Assembly: GCA_002964805.2 (NCBI GenBank)
Contig: PUDQ02000001.1
Coordinates: 3,682,001 to 3,746,000 of the forward strand
Direction of reading: 5' to 3'
Length of the DNA stretch: 64,000 nt
Origin: Trametes villosa
Lineage: Eukaryota; Basidiomycota; Agaricomycetes; Polyporales; Polyporaceae
The notes below the pieces were generated by a model. It was not told the DNA's origin. It was given only the letters and a program-made list of their open reading frames with translations, and did no database searches. Made by a program: the position numbers and the translations under genes. Position 1 is the first letter of the stretch, and every line of letters begins with the position of its first letter. Shown here one piece after another: positions 12,517-24,023 of the stretch.

Positions 12517-13761
12517 AACAAAATCATACTCCCGAAATATTTGCGGCTGGATAGCCGCCGTATGATATACCCCGTTTTGTCCGTGCGTTGTCCGTGCTAC
12601 CGTTCTGTTATCCTGCATCTGTCGTGCTTTCCCCATACTCTCCATACATTATGTTTGACTGCCGTTTTCACGCATAGCATATCGTCCCATCGCCTACATC
12701 ACTACCACGGTCTCCAGCTCCGCCTGGGTCGTTCGTCGCTCATATGATATATCACAGCCTAGTAGCACACGGACATGATGTGCTGATATCCCCCTGCCAC
12801 CCGGTCAGACCGCACGACGCGTCGGCTGTCGCGTATATATCTGTAACTTTATCGTACGTCACCTCGCTCTCTGCTGACCCCATTGTATGTATCATAGCGT
12901 ATATTTCCGCACCTCGCGCAGCTCTACACATCTGTCGTGCTCTCAAATGGCTTTTCGGCACCGGCTTCGGCCGCGGATTACGAGGCTTGTTCAGCCTTGC
13001 TACAATATTCCCGGTCAGCCACTCACCGCCGAGAGCTGACAAGACTCCGTCCACGGATGCTGGAGGCGCGCTCGCCAGATGGACGGTTACGCGGTTCTGG
13101 CGTCGATCAAGGGCGCTATTCGGTCCTCCACGATGCATGATGTACGACTGTAGGCGGCAGACGGTTGCGGATCCGAGAGGCTGGCGGTATGTCGTTGGGG
13201 ACACGATCATGGCCCCTATTCGGACGAATTCCCTGACAGTTAGCCTGATCGACCGAACGAACACTACAACATTGGCTCATGGAGGTCAGCCTCCCCCCGC
13301 CTCTTCCCGCGGCCCACGGCATAAATACCGGCGGGGAAAGGCTCCTCGTTCTTGTCTTGTGCTGTCGACCGCGACCGGGAGGCGGTCAATTTCTTCAAGA
13401 TGGCGGGTCTTATCGTTGAGCACAGAGTGCATACCATTGAGGGAAGGCCCGGGACGGGATGCAATAGGAAACATGGGCTTATCGTCCGGGCTTTCGCACT
13501 ACAAACAACTCGGGGACCCGTATTCTGGGCAGTGGGTAAAGGTTCGGGCTCGGAGGAAGTCTTCTGAACATGTATGAGGAGCCTGTGGGTGTAGAACGGT
13601 CACGTACGGAATCGTGCAAGTAAACCGCCAACCCGCGGAAATTCAATACTTCCCCTGGCCAGGGGTAACCTAGTCTGTCTGGTGCTCCGCTCGGGGGCTA
13701 CCTTCAGGTTCAGGCAACCATCCCAGCGCTGGTTCTTCGTGACGAAGACGGAGATGTTTCG
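12517..13761. other. Convergent intergenic stretch
   Basis: About 1.2 kb between the Zn2Cys6 gene and the F-box gene, which converge. Some frames run open (a 277-codon plus-strand frame from 12744), but none resembles a known family or has convincing composition. I see no repeat or RNA gene. Confidence 0.5.
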
Positions 13762-15202
13762 TTAGGTTGTAGCACACACGGTACAAAACAGCTGCTCACG
13801 ACTATCAAGCCCGGGAGTCACGGTCCGCACGCGCACACGCAACTTGGGGCTTTCCATGATGGCTTCCAGTTGTGTCTTCCACCACGCGGTGTCGTACCCG
13901 GATGAGGCCCGCTCGGGGACGACGAGCTCGATCCACCGCACGCCCCAGAACATCTCGTCCAAAAGCTCCTTCCAGTACGGGATTGTGTCCGGCCAAGTGA
14001 GCAGACGGCGGAGGAATGCCGAGCGTGTGGTGCAGGACGACGGCCCTCCCCCGCATGCTTGGAAAAGCAGCGACACCCTCAAGCGTGGACGTTCGCCCTG
14101 CGGACCAGCTACACCCCGCAGAGCGTCCGCGACGTACATAACGAACGCCGTGATCGCCTCGGTCTCGTAGGCCGCGAGGAAGCGCCATGTCACGTCCTGG
14201 AGGCGTGGTTGAGAGCGGAAGAAGGGGTGAAGCGATTTTGCTGTTGCGTCCAGCGTGTATAGTTAGCAGGTCAGCGGACGTGGCTACGGATTGGCCTCTT
14301 ACGGTCTGGGTTGGGCCATTGAGAGTCAGACGTGGCGGCGAACCACGACAACGTGACTGCAGTCATGTTTTTGCCCAAGCATTCGTCTGGAAGCAAGGTC
14401 GTACTATTGTTATATGCGAAGTGTTGTGCCGACTTCGATGCAAAACAAATGATGGAATTAGAAGGTTCAACGGGCAGTTCCAGCAGTTGTAACTCACTTT
14501 GACCCGAATGAAGTGGACGTCGTTGAGGCTACGGCACTTGACTTGTCGGCAGGTCAGTCTCATGTACTTGAAGACGACCTCCACATTCCCGTTCTCGGTA
14601 GGCTGATCCATGATCTCGGTGTCGACCACCCTCAAGGTGCTCAGTAGAGGGAACGCCCGTGCGACGTGGGCAAAGTCCAAAGCGTGGTTGAAAGATCCTC
14701 CGAGGATGTTGAGCTCGACGATCGGGTATCGCGCGGCCAGTATTTGGTAGCTGCGGGGTTGGGCATACCAGTCGAAGTGACTTATCGTCAGAACGCGCAC
14801 GTTCTTCAGCGCGCGGACGAGTGCTCCTTCGGCGAACGGGAGGTATACCTCGACCCTCTCGCATCCTCCAGTCCCCTGTCCGACCACGAGCTCGTGCACG
14901 AGATCCGCAAGGAAGGGGTGGCGTTGGAAGGTGTCGCATAAATTTTCGATATGGCTGGGGTTCGCTACGCGAATCCGGCGATAGAGATGGTAGCGGCTGC
15001 GAGCGAGCCAGTCGCGGCATGTCAGCGCACACGCGCACAGGGTATCCAGGTAAAGTAGGTGGTGAGCTCTGGATGGGCAGTCAAGTGGATAGTCGGGGCT
15101 GTCGCTGCGATGGTCCACGATCATGTCGATGATCCGTTCGCAGATCTCTATGGGCAATGCCATCGGTGTCGATCCATCCAAGTTCCGGTTGCGAACCAGC
15201 AT
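13762..15202 (-). CDS. F-box-like protein
   Basis: Three exons (14498-15202, 14303-14432, 13762-14240, minus strand) join in frame to 437 residues. The N terminus carries an F-box-like segment (LPIEICERIIDMIVD, then CALTCRDWLARSRYHLYRRI, about residues 16-75), followed by a variable C-terminal region of leucine-containing strands typical of the large basidiomycete F-box set. F-box proteins bring substrates to SCF ubiquitin ligases through Skp1; the substrate here is unknown. An internal ATG 39 nt downstream (MALPIEI) is an equally plausible start because the F-box begins right after it. It is divergently arranged with FEN1. Confidence 0.82.
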
Positions 15203-15958
15203 CTACAGCGATTATAGCCTGGTGCGTCAGGCCTGTGGATATGAGACTGCTTGTCGAAGCTTACTTGAGCGGCATATACTGGACTCCCCTGGGTACTTCT
15301 GAGATAGTGCTCTGCCTCGAGTCAGTGCGTAGGAGAATCGAGCGCCGCGCGGGTAGTACGGGCGAGAGCGAGAGCGGGATGATGGTCGCGTTTGATTGAA
15401 TGATTCTTGGCCGAGTGCAAACGCGCGAGTATCTTCGACCACGAGCGGTTCGAACGTCACCAGTACTCATACACACACACGCGAGTGGCGCGTCACTAGG
15501 TCAATACAACACGCAGGAAAACAAGGAACCTTCCGCTATGAGAACAACTTCAAACACGGCAAACATCCCAGGATTCCAGGACCCCTGGATAGGGACCATG
15601 ATGTTGTAACGAACTAGAAATGTCATAAATCCCTTTGTCCCGACAAAAGCCATTTCTAATTCGGTTCAGGATTGTGCCCATGTCAGAGGCCCTGGAATTG
15701 CTGGATGTTCGGCGTGAAAGGAGTTCGTGAGCTCACAGGCGCCTGCAGCGTGATGGCACCGACGCGTGACGTCACGTGTTGCTCGCTGGCGAGGACGCGT
15801 CGCGGTAGACGCGCAGAGCGGAGCCTGAGCCTGGCCTTTGCCGCAGTGCTTCCGCCTTCCCCTGCTCCACCGCACCCGCCTTCCTTGCGCTCTGCGAGTC
15901 TTAGTACACGCTCTCTGTACAGATAACAGCTCAACTCCAGATCTGAGAACGCGGCGCG
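15203..15958. other. Divergent promoter region, F-box gene and FEN1
   Basis: About 750 bp between two divergent starts. The FEN1-proximal part contains the MCB/CRE/E-box cluster listed separately. Nothing else distinct was recognised. Confidence 0.55.
15762..15800. promoter_or_regulatory. ACGCGT / TGACGTCA / CACGTG cluster upstream of FEN1
   Basis: Three palindromic boxes overlap within 17 bp: ACGCGT at 15762-15767, TGACGTCA at 15767-15774 and CACGTG at 15773-15778. A second ACGCGT lies at 15795-15800. They sit about 160-200 bp upstream of the FEN1 ATG. ACGCGT is the MluI cell-cycle box bound by MBF in yeasts, which drives G1/S replication genes; TGACGTCA and CACGTG are classic bZIP and bHLH sites. 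Function here is inferred from position and motif. Confidence 0.65.
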
Positions 15959-17824
15959 ATGGGTATCAAAGGCCTCACCGCGCTCCTCGCCGAGCACGCC
16001 CCCAAAGCATTCCAGGTCAGAGCCTGGACGCCGCCCTCTTCCCGCCGGGCACCCGCCGTTTACCCCGTCTCCACACAGGAACATGAGATCAAGACGCTCT
16101 TCGGGCGCAAGGTCGCGATAGACGCGTCCATGTCCATCTACCAGTTCCTCATCGCTGTGCGCCAAAAGGACGGCGAGCTGCTCACGAACGACGCCGGCGA
16201 GACCACCAGGTGCGTCTGAAGTTCCTCTCTTCCCTAGGACTCCTGGCGAATACGGGTGCTGCAGTCACCTCATGGGCTTCTTCTACCGCACGATCCGCAT
16301 GGTCGAGAACGGCATCAAGCCTGCGTACGTGTTCGACGGCAAGCCGCCAGAGCTCAAGGCCGGCGTGGTCAGTCCCCTACCCCACTCCTACCCGTGACCC
16401 CGCTCCTCACCCCTCACCTTGCACATGCAGCTCTCAAAACGATTCGAAAAGCGGGAAGAGGCAAAGGAGGAGGGCGAGGAGGCGAAAGAGACGGGCACGG
16501 CCGAGGACATGGACCGCTTCTCGCGCAGGACCGTCAAGGTCACGCGCGAGCACAACGAGGAGTGCCGCCGGCTCCTCGGCCTCATGGGCATCCCCTTCGT
16601 TGTCGTGCGTCCCCCCCCCCTCCCCCCCTTTTCCCCTCCCCGCCCATACTACGCGTACTGACCCCACTCGTCGAGCAGGCGCCATCGGAGGCGGAGGCGC
16701 AGTGCGCGGAGCTCGCGCGCGGGGGTAAGGTGTACGCGGCCGGCTCGGAGGACATGGACACGCTCACGTTCGGCGCGCCGATCCTCTACCGCCACCTCAC
16801 CTTCTCCGAGGCGCGCAAGACGCCCATCTCCGAGATCAACCTCCAGCGCGCGCTCGAGGGCCTCGAGATGGACATGTCCCAGGTGCGCCCCCTCTCCCGC
16901 GCTCCATGCCTGCCAATCTGGGAGGGCACGGGAGGGAATATGCTGACCAGGCACGGGTGCGCGGTAGTTCACGGAGCTGTGCATCCTGCTCGGGTGCGAC
17001 TACCTCGAGCCGATCAAGGGCGTCGGCCCGAAGTCGGCGCTGAAGCTCATCCGCGAGCACGGCTCGCTCGGGGCCATCCTCGAGCACCTGCGAGAAAAGT
17101 ACGCATCGCGCTAGAACTCTGTCCCCTGTGCCGTGCGTGGGCTTACTGGATGTTCGTGCAGGGCGGCGGAGAAGGAGGAGGCGGCGGAGGAGGGCAAGAA
17201 GAAGAAGGGCGGCGTGCAGATCCCCGAGGAGTGGCCCTGGGAGCAGGCGAAGGCCATCTTCCTCAAGCCGGACGTCACGCCCGCGGACGAGCTCGAGGTG
17301 CGCCTTTCCCAGTCTCCCTTCTACCTCCCCGCTTGTCTGTCCGCTGACCCATGAGCTTTTTTGTCGCAGCTGGAGTGGAAGAGCCCGGACATCGACGGCC
17401 TCGTCGACTTCCTCGTCAAGGAGAAGGGCTTCAAGTGCGTGGTCTCTCCCTCCTCTCACTCTTTCGCTCAGACTGCACCGGAACTGCATGCTGATTATAT
17501 ACGGCAGCGAGGAGCGCGTGCGCAAGGGCGCGGAGAAGCTCGCAAAGTTCCTGAACGCGAAGCAGCAGGGCCGCCTGGACGGCTTCTTCACCGCCAAGCC
17601 GAAGCCCGCGTCGCCGAAGAAGGGCGACAAGGCCGCGGCGGAGAAGGGGAAAGCCAAGGGCAGGGGCACGAAGCGCAAGGTACGCTGTTCGCCATGTATA
17701 TGTGTGCATAGGTGGTTGCTAACGCGGGTGCTCTCAGGCGGACGACACGGAGAAGGAGAAGGCGGGAGCGAGCAAGAAGGCGGGGGCAGGGGCGGGAGCG
17801 AGCAAGAAGGCGAAGAAGAAGTAG
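15959..17824 (+). CDS. FEN1: Flap endonuclease 1
   Basis: Ten exons (15959-16015, 16079-16209, 16265-16367, 16431-16604, 16679-16882, 16968-17098, 17162-17297, 17370-17434, 17508-17679, 17738-17824) join in frame to 419 residues. All family hallmarks are present: MGIKGLT start, acidic metal ligands in [29 protein letters not shown] and GCDY, the helix-hairpin-helix [13 protein letters not shown], and a [12 protein letters not shown]-interacting box near the C terminus. The Lys-rich tail is a nuclear localisation signal. FEN1 removes 5' flaps during Okazaki-fragment maturation and long-patch base excision repair. The promoter carries cell-cycle boxes. A long C run lies in the fourth intron. 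Confidence 0.97.
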
Positions 17825-18672
17825 ACGTCGGTCTGCCGCGGACCTCGGTGTTCTGCCTTGTCGTCGACCGCTCGTTTTCCGTCTGTCTCGCTGTCGTGCT
17901 TGTATACCTCACCTGTTGTATCTCTAGCGTTGTCTATAATCAGCCATTTCCCCCTCTGCCGGCAATAATTATACAGTGCCAGGACTGCTGCGAACGCTAC
18001 GCAACATGTATACATAACACACAACCACCCCGACATCATGCATCAAGTGTCTGCAAACCTCCACAACTACAACAAGAAAGCGCATTTTGGTTTCCCCGCC
18101 CGCGCATTGCCCAGCCAGGACTAGGCGAGAATGCGCTGCAGGCGGGTACTTATCCCGAGGACCACGAAAAGGTATGCGCCAGGACGAGCGTCCTTCCCTC
18201 GGGACGCACCTTGTATGTTCGTCCGCTTGCTGGACGGTAAGACCCGCCGTCTTGTAGAATGTACCACCCATCTTCGGTCTCAGAGGGTGGAAGACGGGAA
18301 TGAGGAGCAGAGGGCGCCGTGGGTGGGTACTTATGCCGGCGGGGCGGCGGCGGGCAGAGGCTGGCAGTGGAGGAGGCTGGCAAATATCGGCATTCGCTGT
18401 ACTCAGTACTCAGTACCAGGGCGGCCGCCATCGAGGTGAGCCCGGAGCCGCATGGATTCGAGCCTGGATGAAAGCCCCTGCACTGCGTCAGCCTCTTCGA
18501 ATAGTCCGATCAACCTGCTGCACATCGCAGCTCGGGCGCGCCGTCCTGTCAACTTCGAAAAATGCGCACGGAGTGTCCCATCCAGCTCGGGCAGTTGCTG
18601 CACGTAGACACCAAAGCCCGAACCAAAGTAGTACCATGCACCCGCGAAGCACAAACCACAACATATATGCGC
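17825..18672. other. Convergent intergenic region holding repeat copy A
   Basis: FEN1 and NOP12 converge here. The central part (18071-18380) is one copy of the dispersed repeat. The flanks should contain both transcription ends; no other gene was seen. Confidence 0.55.
18071..18380. repeat. Dispersed ~300-bp repeat, copy A
   Basis: This block matches 24244-24536 in the same orientation. In the core (18137-18316 against 24302-24479) I count about four substitutions and one single-base gap. Both copies contain GGGTACTTATSCC twice, about 190 bp apart, and an intact hairpin whose arms are CCGTCTT (18247-18253) and AAGACGG (18291-18297), with an inner CCACCC/GGGTGG stem. On the minus strand copy A keeps a short open frame (ETEDGWYILQDGG...) that the single-base gap closes in copy B. 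It could be a small non-autonomous element, a duplicated gene fragment or a structured RNA gene. I do not recognise it. Confidence 0.8.
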
Positions 18673-20741
18673 CTACTTCTTTGTGTTCAGCTTCGCGATC
18701 GCCTTCCCGCTCCGCACCCGCTTCTTCGGCCGCTGGCCCTCCTTCCCCTTCCCCTGCTCCTTCCCGCCCGCCGCGCGCGGCTTCCTCACGCGCTCCCGCT
18801 CCCTGTCCCCCCCAGCGCCCCCGCGCGACTTCACGCCCTTCTCCGCGAGCGCCTTCGCGCGCTTCTTCGCGAGCCGCCGCGCGACGCGCTCCGGGTCCGT
18901 CGCCTTCGCGCGCTTGCGCTCCTCCTTCGGCAGGTGCGCGAGCTGCGCGCCCAGCGCCGGGTTCCCCTTCGGCACGGGGATGTGCGCCGCGCGCGAGGGG
19001 TGCGGGCCGCGGGACGCGGGCGTGGAGGCGGCAGAGGGGGCGGGGCGGCGGACGGGGACGTCGGAGACGAGCTTGGGCGCGCCGGGGAGCGTCTTGCAGC
19101 GCTGTACGCGGAGCTTGCGTTTCGCGAACTTGAGCTTCTGCGGCTCGAGCGCGAAAATCTCGTCCACGCATTGCCGGTCCTGCAGGGCGAGTCAGTCAGT
19201 TGGGTACACAAAGAAACAAGAAGGAGCATAGGGCGACGTACCACGAACTGCACGTATGCGAAGCCTTTCCCGAGCTGCGTGTCGCGATCACGGATAATGC
19301 GGACGCGCTTCACCCACGTCCGCGGGCGCTCCCCTCCCTCGGCCTCCTCGTCTTCGTCGCTCCCGCTGCTCTCGTCCTCCGCGCGCTGCCCAGGCTCGCC
19401 CCGTTCCGCGCGCACGACGCTCTCGAAGAACGCCCGCAGGTCCTCCTCCTTGCTCGCAAAGTCCAGGCTGCCCACGAAGACCGTCGCCTTCGGGTCTCCG
19501 ACTAGCGCGCCTGATTTTGCCCCCGCACTTGCACCTGCATTCTTCTTGACGACGTCGACGCGGAGCGTGCGGCCCTGGAAGAGGCTCCCGTCGCCCTTCG
19601 CTGCGCACTCCACCGCGGCCTCCTGCGGGTCCATGACAGGGGCAGGTGGCGGCAGGTTCGCGGGACGGCCCTCGGTAGGTGTTGGGTGCGCGAATACGAC
19701 GTACGCGTTCACGGAGTCTACGCCCTCGTGTATGTCGTGCTTGATGAACGCAATCCGCTTCTTCTCGTTTGGCTGTAGGAACGACTTGCGCGGCTCCGCG
19801 TCCTCGTCCTCGGGATGGTCTGCGCGCCACGTTGCGGTGCGATCGCGGATATGCTCCCGTGTTGGCTTCTTCGCCTTTGCGCCGTCGGTCGCGTCCGTAG
19901 GCAGCTCCGCAGTCGGCTTCTTGAACGCGACGGAGCGGAAGCGGACGGACTCGATCTTCGCAGTGGGCACGAACGCGAGCAGGTGTCGCTTGAGCTCCTT
20001 CTGCATGGGCTGCATCGGACTGTCAGAACAGGCAGGGGGTACGCGGATGTATGGGTACTCACTCTGGACTTCGTGACCTCCACAGCAACATTGCCGACGA
20101 AGACCGTGCGCGCATCGCGCTGCTCCGATGTCTCTTCTGCGGGGACAAACTTCGCCTTGCCGTTCCGTGACTGGCCCTTGGGCTGGCTGCCCTTCTGAAG
20201 GGACTCGTGCACGAGTGTCGACGGGTCGCCCTCCTCGTCCGACGACTCGCCCGCGCTGCTCTCTGCATCCTGCTCTTCTGGAACGGGGGCGGGTGCAGGC
20301 TCGCTTTTCTTGCTCTTCTTTTTGTGCATGCGCTCTGCGAGCTTGGCGTCCTCGTCCTCTTCGCTCTCGCTGCTGCTCGCGGGCTTGGCTTGCTTCTTCG
20401 CCTTCTTACTAGCTTTTGCGGCGGATTTTGACGAGGATGGAGTCGCCGGGGCGGCATGCGTAGAATCGGATTTCGACTTCTTCGATTTCCCGCTGGGGGT
20501 GTCATCCGTCGCCTTGCGTTTCTTCTCAGATGGTGTTACTGGCGTGGGGGTAACAGCAGGTACAGCAGCCACGGGTGCGCGTGGAGGGGCAATCTTTGCA
20601 CATTGCACTCAGTCCCTACATGATATAAACATCAGATCGTGTACTCACTGCTGCACTGGAACGGAAGAGGTCATCGAGACCTTTGTCGATCGCCTTGGCT
20701 TTGCCCTTGTCGGCCGGGAAGAGCAGCGACGAGAGGCTCAT
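18673..20741 (-). CDS. NOP12: Nucleolar RNA-binding protein Nop12-like
   Basis: Four exons (20649-20741, 20063-20593, 19242-20009, 18673-19179, minus strand) join in frame to 632 residues. After a Lys/Ser/Glu-rich low-complexity N terminus come an RRM starting at VFVGNVAVEV and a second RRM with TVFVGSLDF and GKGFAYVQF, the RNP2 and RNP1 motifs. The C-terminal 150 residues are strongly basic (KKRAKALAEK, RPKKRVRSG), as in Nop12, which acts in 25S rRNA maturation and pre-60S assembly in yeast nucleoli. Start choice: the short first exon MSLSSLLFPADKG supplies the ATG at 20741 and splices in phase 0. Confidence 0.9.
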
Positions 20742-21808
20742 GGTGGGCTCAGGAGGATACGTATGAGCTGATCAGCCTTCCTTTAGAGAGTGGGAGTTCA
20801 GCAGGGAAAGGCAGCTATCCAAGATGGAGGATGAGAGCGTGTAGCGTTCAATCCCACTGCGAAGTTCGCGAAACCCGCCCAGTAACGGGCGCTAAGGATA
20901 TTTTCCTCGAAGCTATGGTCGGCCCGGTCCTCCGGAAGTGCTCTAGATCGTTAGCGCTGGGGACTCGCCGGCGGACGACCTCTTCGACCCGGACTCTCAC
21001 TTGGTCGCTGTGGCAGGCCTTTGCTTCTCGTACTGAGGATGCTGCTAAAACGGAAGACGGCTGATTATTTCATACACCCCCCCCCCCCAAACAGTGGGCA
21101 TCTTCACTTAATGTCTGAATCACCCCCTGCCCATACTCAGTGGGTCGGAGGCATTCCAAGTCGACGGTGGTCGTATCGTGGTGCGTGGGCTGTCTTGCAT
21201 ACAGCACGTCCTGATATATCGAGATCTAGCAGAAGGGTTACTGCAGGACTGTGCATCGTAACACCTTGTACGATACAGTATAGCAAGTCGCTTCGTGTCT
21301 ATCAGCCGGACGGGCACAAACACCGCTCCGCCTCCGGATCCTTCACCCTCCGATGCATCCCATGCGGTCCCTGGAACAGCTGCTTGCACGGTCTTCCGTG
21401 AGCCGTAGCCTCCTGCTGCGGGCTACGGTGCATATACGCACGACTGAAGTGTTGCGGCTGCTCGCACGAACATGAACTGGCCGAAGGGCAATCTATGGAC
21501 CTCGCCCCCTTCGCCTACAGAGGCAGCACCTACACTAAATTCATATGACGAACCCTTAGGAGCGCGTTACAGCATCGCGCAAACACACTCGTAATCCCGT
21601 GTACCTGATCCACGACATTACCACGGTCCACGACTCTCGCCGCTAGTAGCCGTGCCTTCGCAAGACCCGCATTCGCACGATCCGTGCTTCTCCTCCCAAA
21701 ACATGAACGTGACCCTAGCCATGGGAGTACGCCCCGTATATATACTGACAATCCATAGACATTCAAAACGCGCGAGACTCGGCCCTCCTTTCACTGACCT
21801 CTTGATCC
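20742..21808. other. Divergent intergenic region, NOP12 and P450
   Basis: About 1.07 kb between two divergent starts. It contains a run of 12 C at 21077-21088 and a TATATATA at 21737-21744 that serves the P450. No gene was recognised. Confidence 0.55.
21737..21744 (+). promoter_or_regulatory. TATA box of the P450 gene
   Basis: TATATATA lies 65-72 bp upstream of the P450 ATG at 21809, a normal position for a fungal TATA element. Confidence 0.6.
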
Positions 21809-24023
21809 ATGCTAACCTCGGGCGGTGTATCGTTTCTGCAGCTCTCCGGCTGGTCTCTCGCGCTTGGAGTGCTCGTGGGCATCGGCTACCTGGCCGTGCG
21901 GTGGCTGAACTGGGAGAAGCAAGCCCAACGGCTCCCACCGGGTCCTCCTGGGCACTGGCTCTCCGGAGAGGCGCCTCCAACCTCATAGTGAGTATTACTG
22001 ATCAGCGTCAGCCGTTTGCGCGCGCTGACCGTACGATCTGTAGCCAACATCTTCATTACACGCGCCTCGGGGAGACCTATGGACCAGTGTTTACTCTCCG
22101 TTATGGCTCGCGTCGCCTTTGCGTGATCACCCGGCACCAGGTACGCACGGCGCTGCATCCCGGTTTGCCTCGCCTAACCACCATATGGCTACAAGGCTGC
22201 CACGGACATTATGGTCAAGCAGTCGCTCCACCTCGCCGACCGCCCGCGGACCGTCGCCGCCGGAGAGCTCCTCTCAGACGGGATGCGCGTGCTCACGCTC
22301 GGTGCGGGCGACCGCCTCAAGAAGTACAGAAGGTGCCTTCCTCGTCCCTTCATTCATATATCAGATGTACCAATCGTAGTTTTGGGGGCTGGCAGTGCGT
22401 TGCACGCGACGCTGCAGCCGCAGAGCGCGGCGCGGTATGAGCACATGCAGATGCAAAATGCTCGGACCTTCATACTCGACCTCCTCCGCGACCCCGCCGA
22501 GTTCCTCAACCACGCGAAGCGGTACGTCCCGCCCTTCCACTCCTCCACCTCCTCCCAACCTGGCGCGTTTGACGTACTCCACAGCTATTCCGCGAGCGTG
22601 ATCATGGCAATCACCTACGGGAAGACGACCCCGACGTCGTACTCGGACCCAGAAGTGAAGCAGATCAACCTCGGCTTGAAGCGCCTCGGAATCGCAGTGC
22701 GCCCGGGCGCGTACCTCGTCGACTCGTACCCGTTCCTCAAGCACGTCCCGTTCTTCACGTCCGAGCTCCGGCGCTTCCACCGCGAGGAGCTCGCGCTGTA
22801 TCGTAGCCAGCTGCAGGGCGTGAAGACGCGCCTGGTAAGCTCTCCTTGCTAAATTGAGATCGAGGTGTGTGGGGCTGACTGTGTTGTGTAGGCAAACAAC
22901 GAGTGCCCGCCGTGCTTTGCGACGTCTATCCTGGAGCGCCAGGAGGAGTTCAACTTGACGGATGACGAGCTCGCATACCTCGCCGGGTCAATGTTCGGCG
23001 CTGGATCCGACACCGTACGCGGTCTCTATCTCACCTAGAATCCTATCTCTCACACTGCCGTCTTGTTCCAGACCGCCGGGGTGCTACCGATCACGATCAT
23101 GGCCGCAGCTAAGTATCCCGAGTTGCAGGCCAAGGTGCAGGCGCAGCTCGACGCGGTTGTGGGTCGGGAGCGATGTGAGCACATATACGCTTTTGATTTC
23201 CATGCACGCCTTGAAGGTTGATGGTGGTTTAGTGCCTACATTTGCCGACTGGGATGCGCTGCCCGAGGTGTGCGCGTTCGTGCAGGAGGTGTACCGGTGG
23301 AGGCCAGTAACGCCACTGGGTGCGTTTGTTCTGCTTGCTGCTCGGAGGGTACGTAGATGCTCACCTCTCCTGTTAGGCTTCATGCATAGGGCCACGAAGG
23401 ACGTGGTCTGGGTACGCTCACTCTCTGCTTGTGAAGGGTCGCCGGACTGACTGGACGATGCGCGCCGCAGAAAGACTACGTGATCCCAGAGGGAACGGAG
23501 GTGCTCGCGTGCCACTGGTACGCCGGCTGAGAGGTCTCGCGGTATTCGTCATCTAAGCCATAAACGCAGGGCTATCGCGCGCGACCCAGACGTCTACCCG
23601 GACCCTGAAGCGTTCAAGCCAGACCGCTGGTTGGACGAGAAGGGCAAGATGAGAGAAGACCTCAAGTTCTTCAACTGGGGATTCGGACGCAGGTGGGTGT
23701 TCGTTCAGTCAGCATCCGAGCATTGGCGCTGACTTGTGTTGGTGGCTCCAGGATCTGTCCGGGTTTGCATGTTGCTGAGCGGTACGTTTGTTGTTCACAT
23801 ACCATCGCGCGCGTATGTTTTGACGGTTCTCCGTTGCCTCAGGTCGGTGTTCATCAACACGGCGCTGATGCTGTGGGCGTTCGAGATCTCCGAGGACCCG
23901 GCGCACCCGATCGACACAATGGCGATCATGGACGGCGCCCTGGCTCACCCGTATCCGTTCGCGGTGCGGTTCAAGCCCCGAGTCGCGAACGTACAGGAGA
24001 AGATATTGGCTCATCACGAGTGA
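21809..24023 (+). CDS. Cytochrome P450 monooxygenase
   Basis: Thirteen exons (21809-21987, 22044-22140, 22196-22332, 22396-22521, 22585-22834, 22892-23014, 23072-23174, 23233-23319, 23377-23411, 23471-23517, 23570-23692, 23752-23781, 23843-24023) join in frame to 505 residues. A membrane anchor spans about residues 11-32, followed by the LPPGPPG hinge. The I-helix oxygen-binding motif AGSDTT, the K-helix EVYR (ExxR) and the haem loop FGRRICPG with its Cys ligand are all intact, so the enzyme should be active at the ER with a P450 reductase. It resembles the basidiomycete O-methylsterigmatocystin-oxidoreductase-like group; the substrate is unknown. The neighbouring FAD oxidoreductase is on the same strand, but a shared pathway is only a guess. 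Confidence 0.93.

Noticed and set aside
12744..13577. A 277-codon plus-strand frame in the intergenic region
   Set aside because: No domain, mixed composition, and overlapping frames of similar length on the other strand; no splice support.
18131..18340. Resemblance of GGTACTTAT in the repeat to a U1 snRNA 5' end
   Set aside because: U1 needs ACUUACCUG; here the bases after ACTTA are TCC or TGCC, and no Sm site or U1 stem-loop set is visible.
21077..21088. A run of 12 C between NOP12 and the P450
   Set aside because: A simple homopolymer; interesting only as a possible sequencing-length error.
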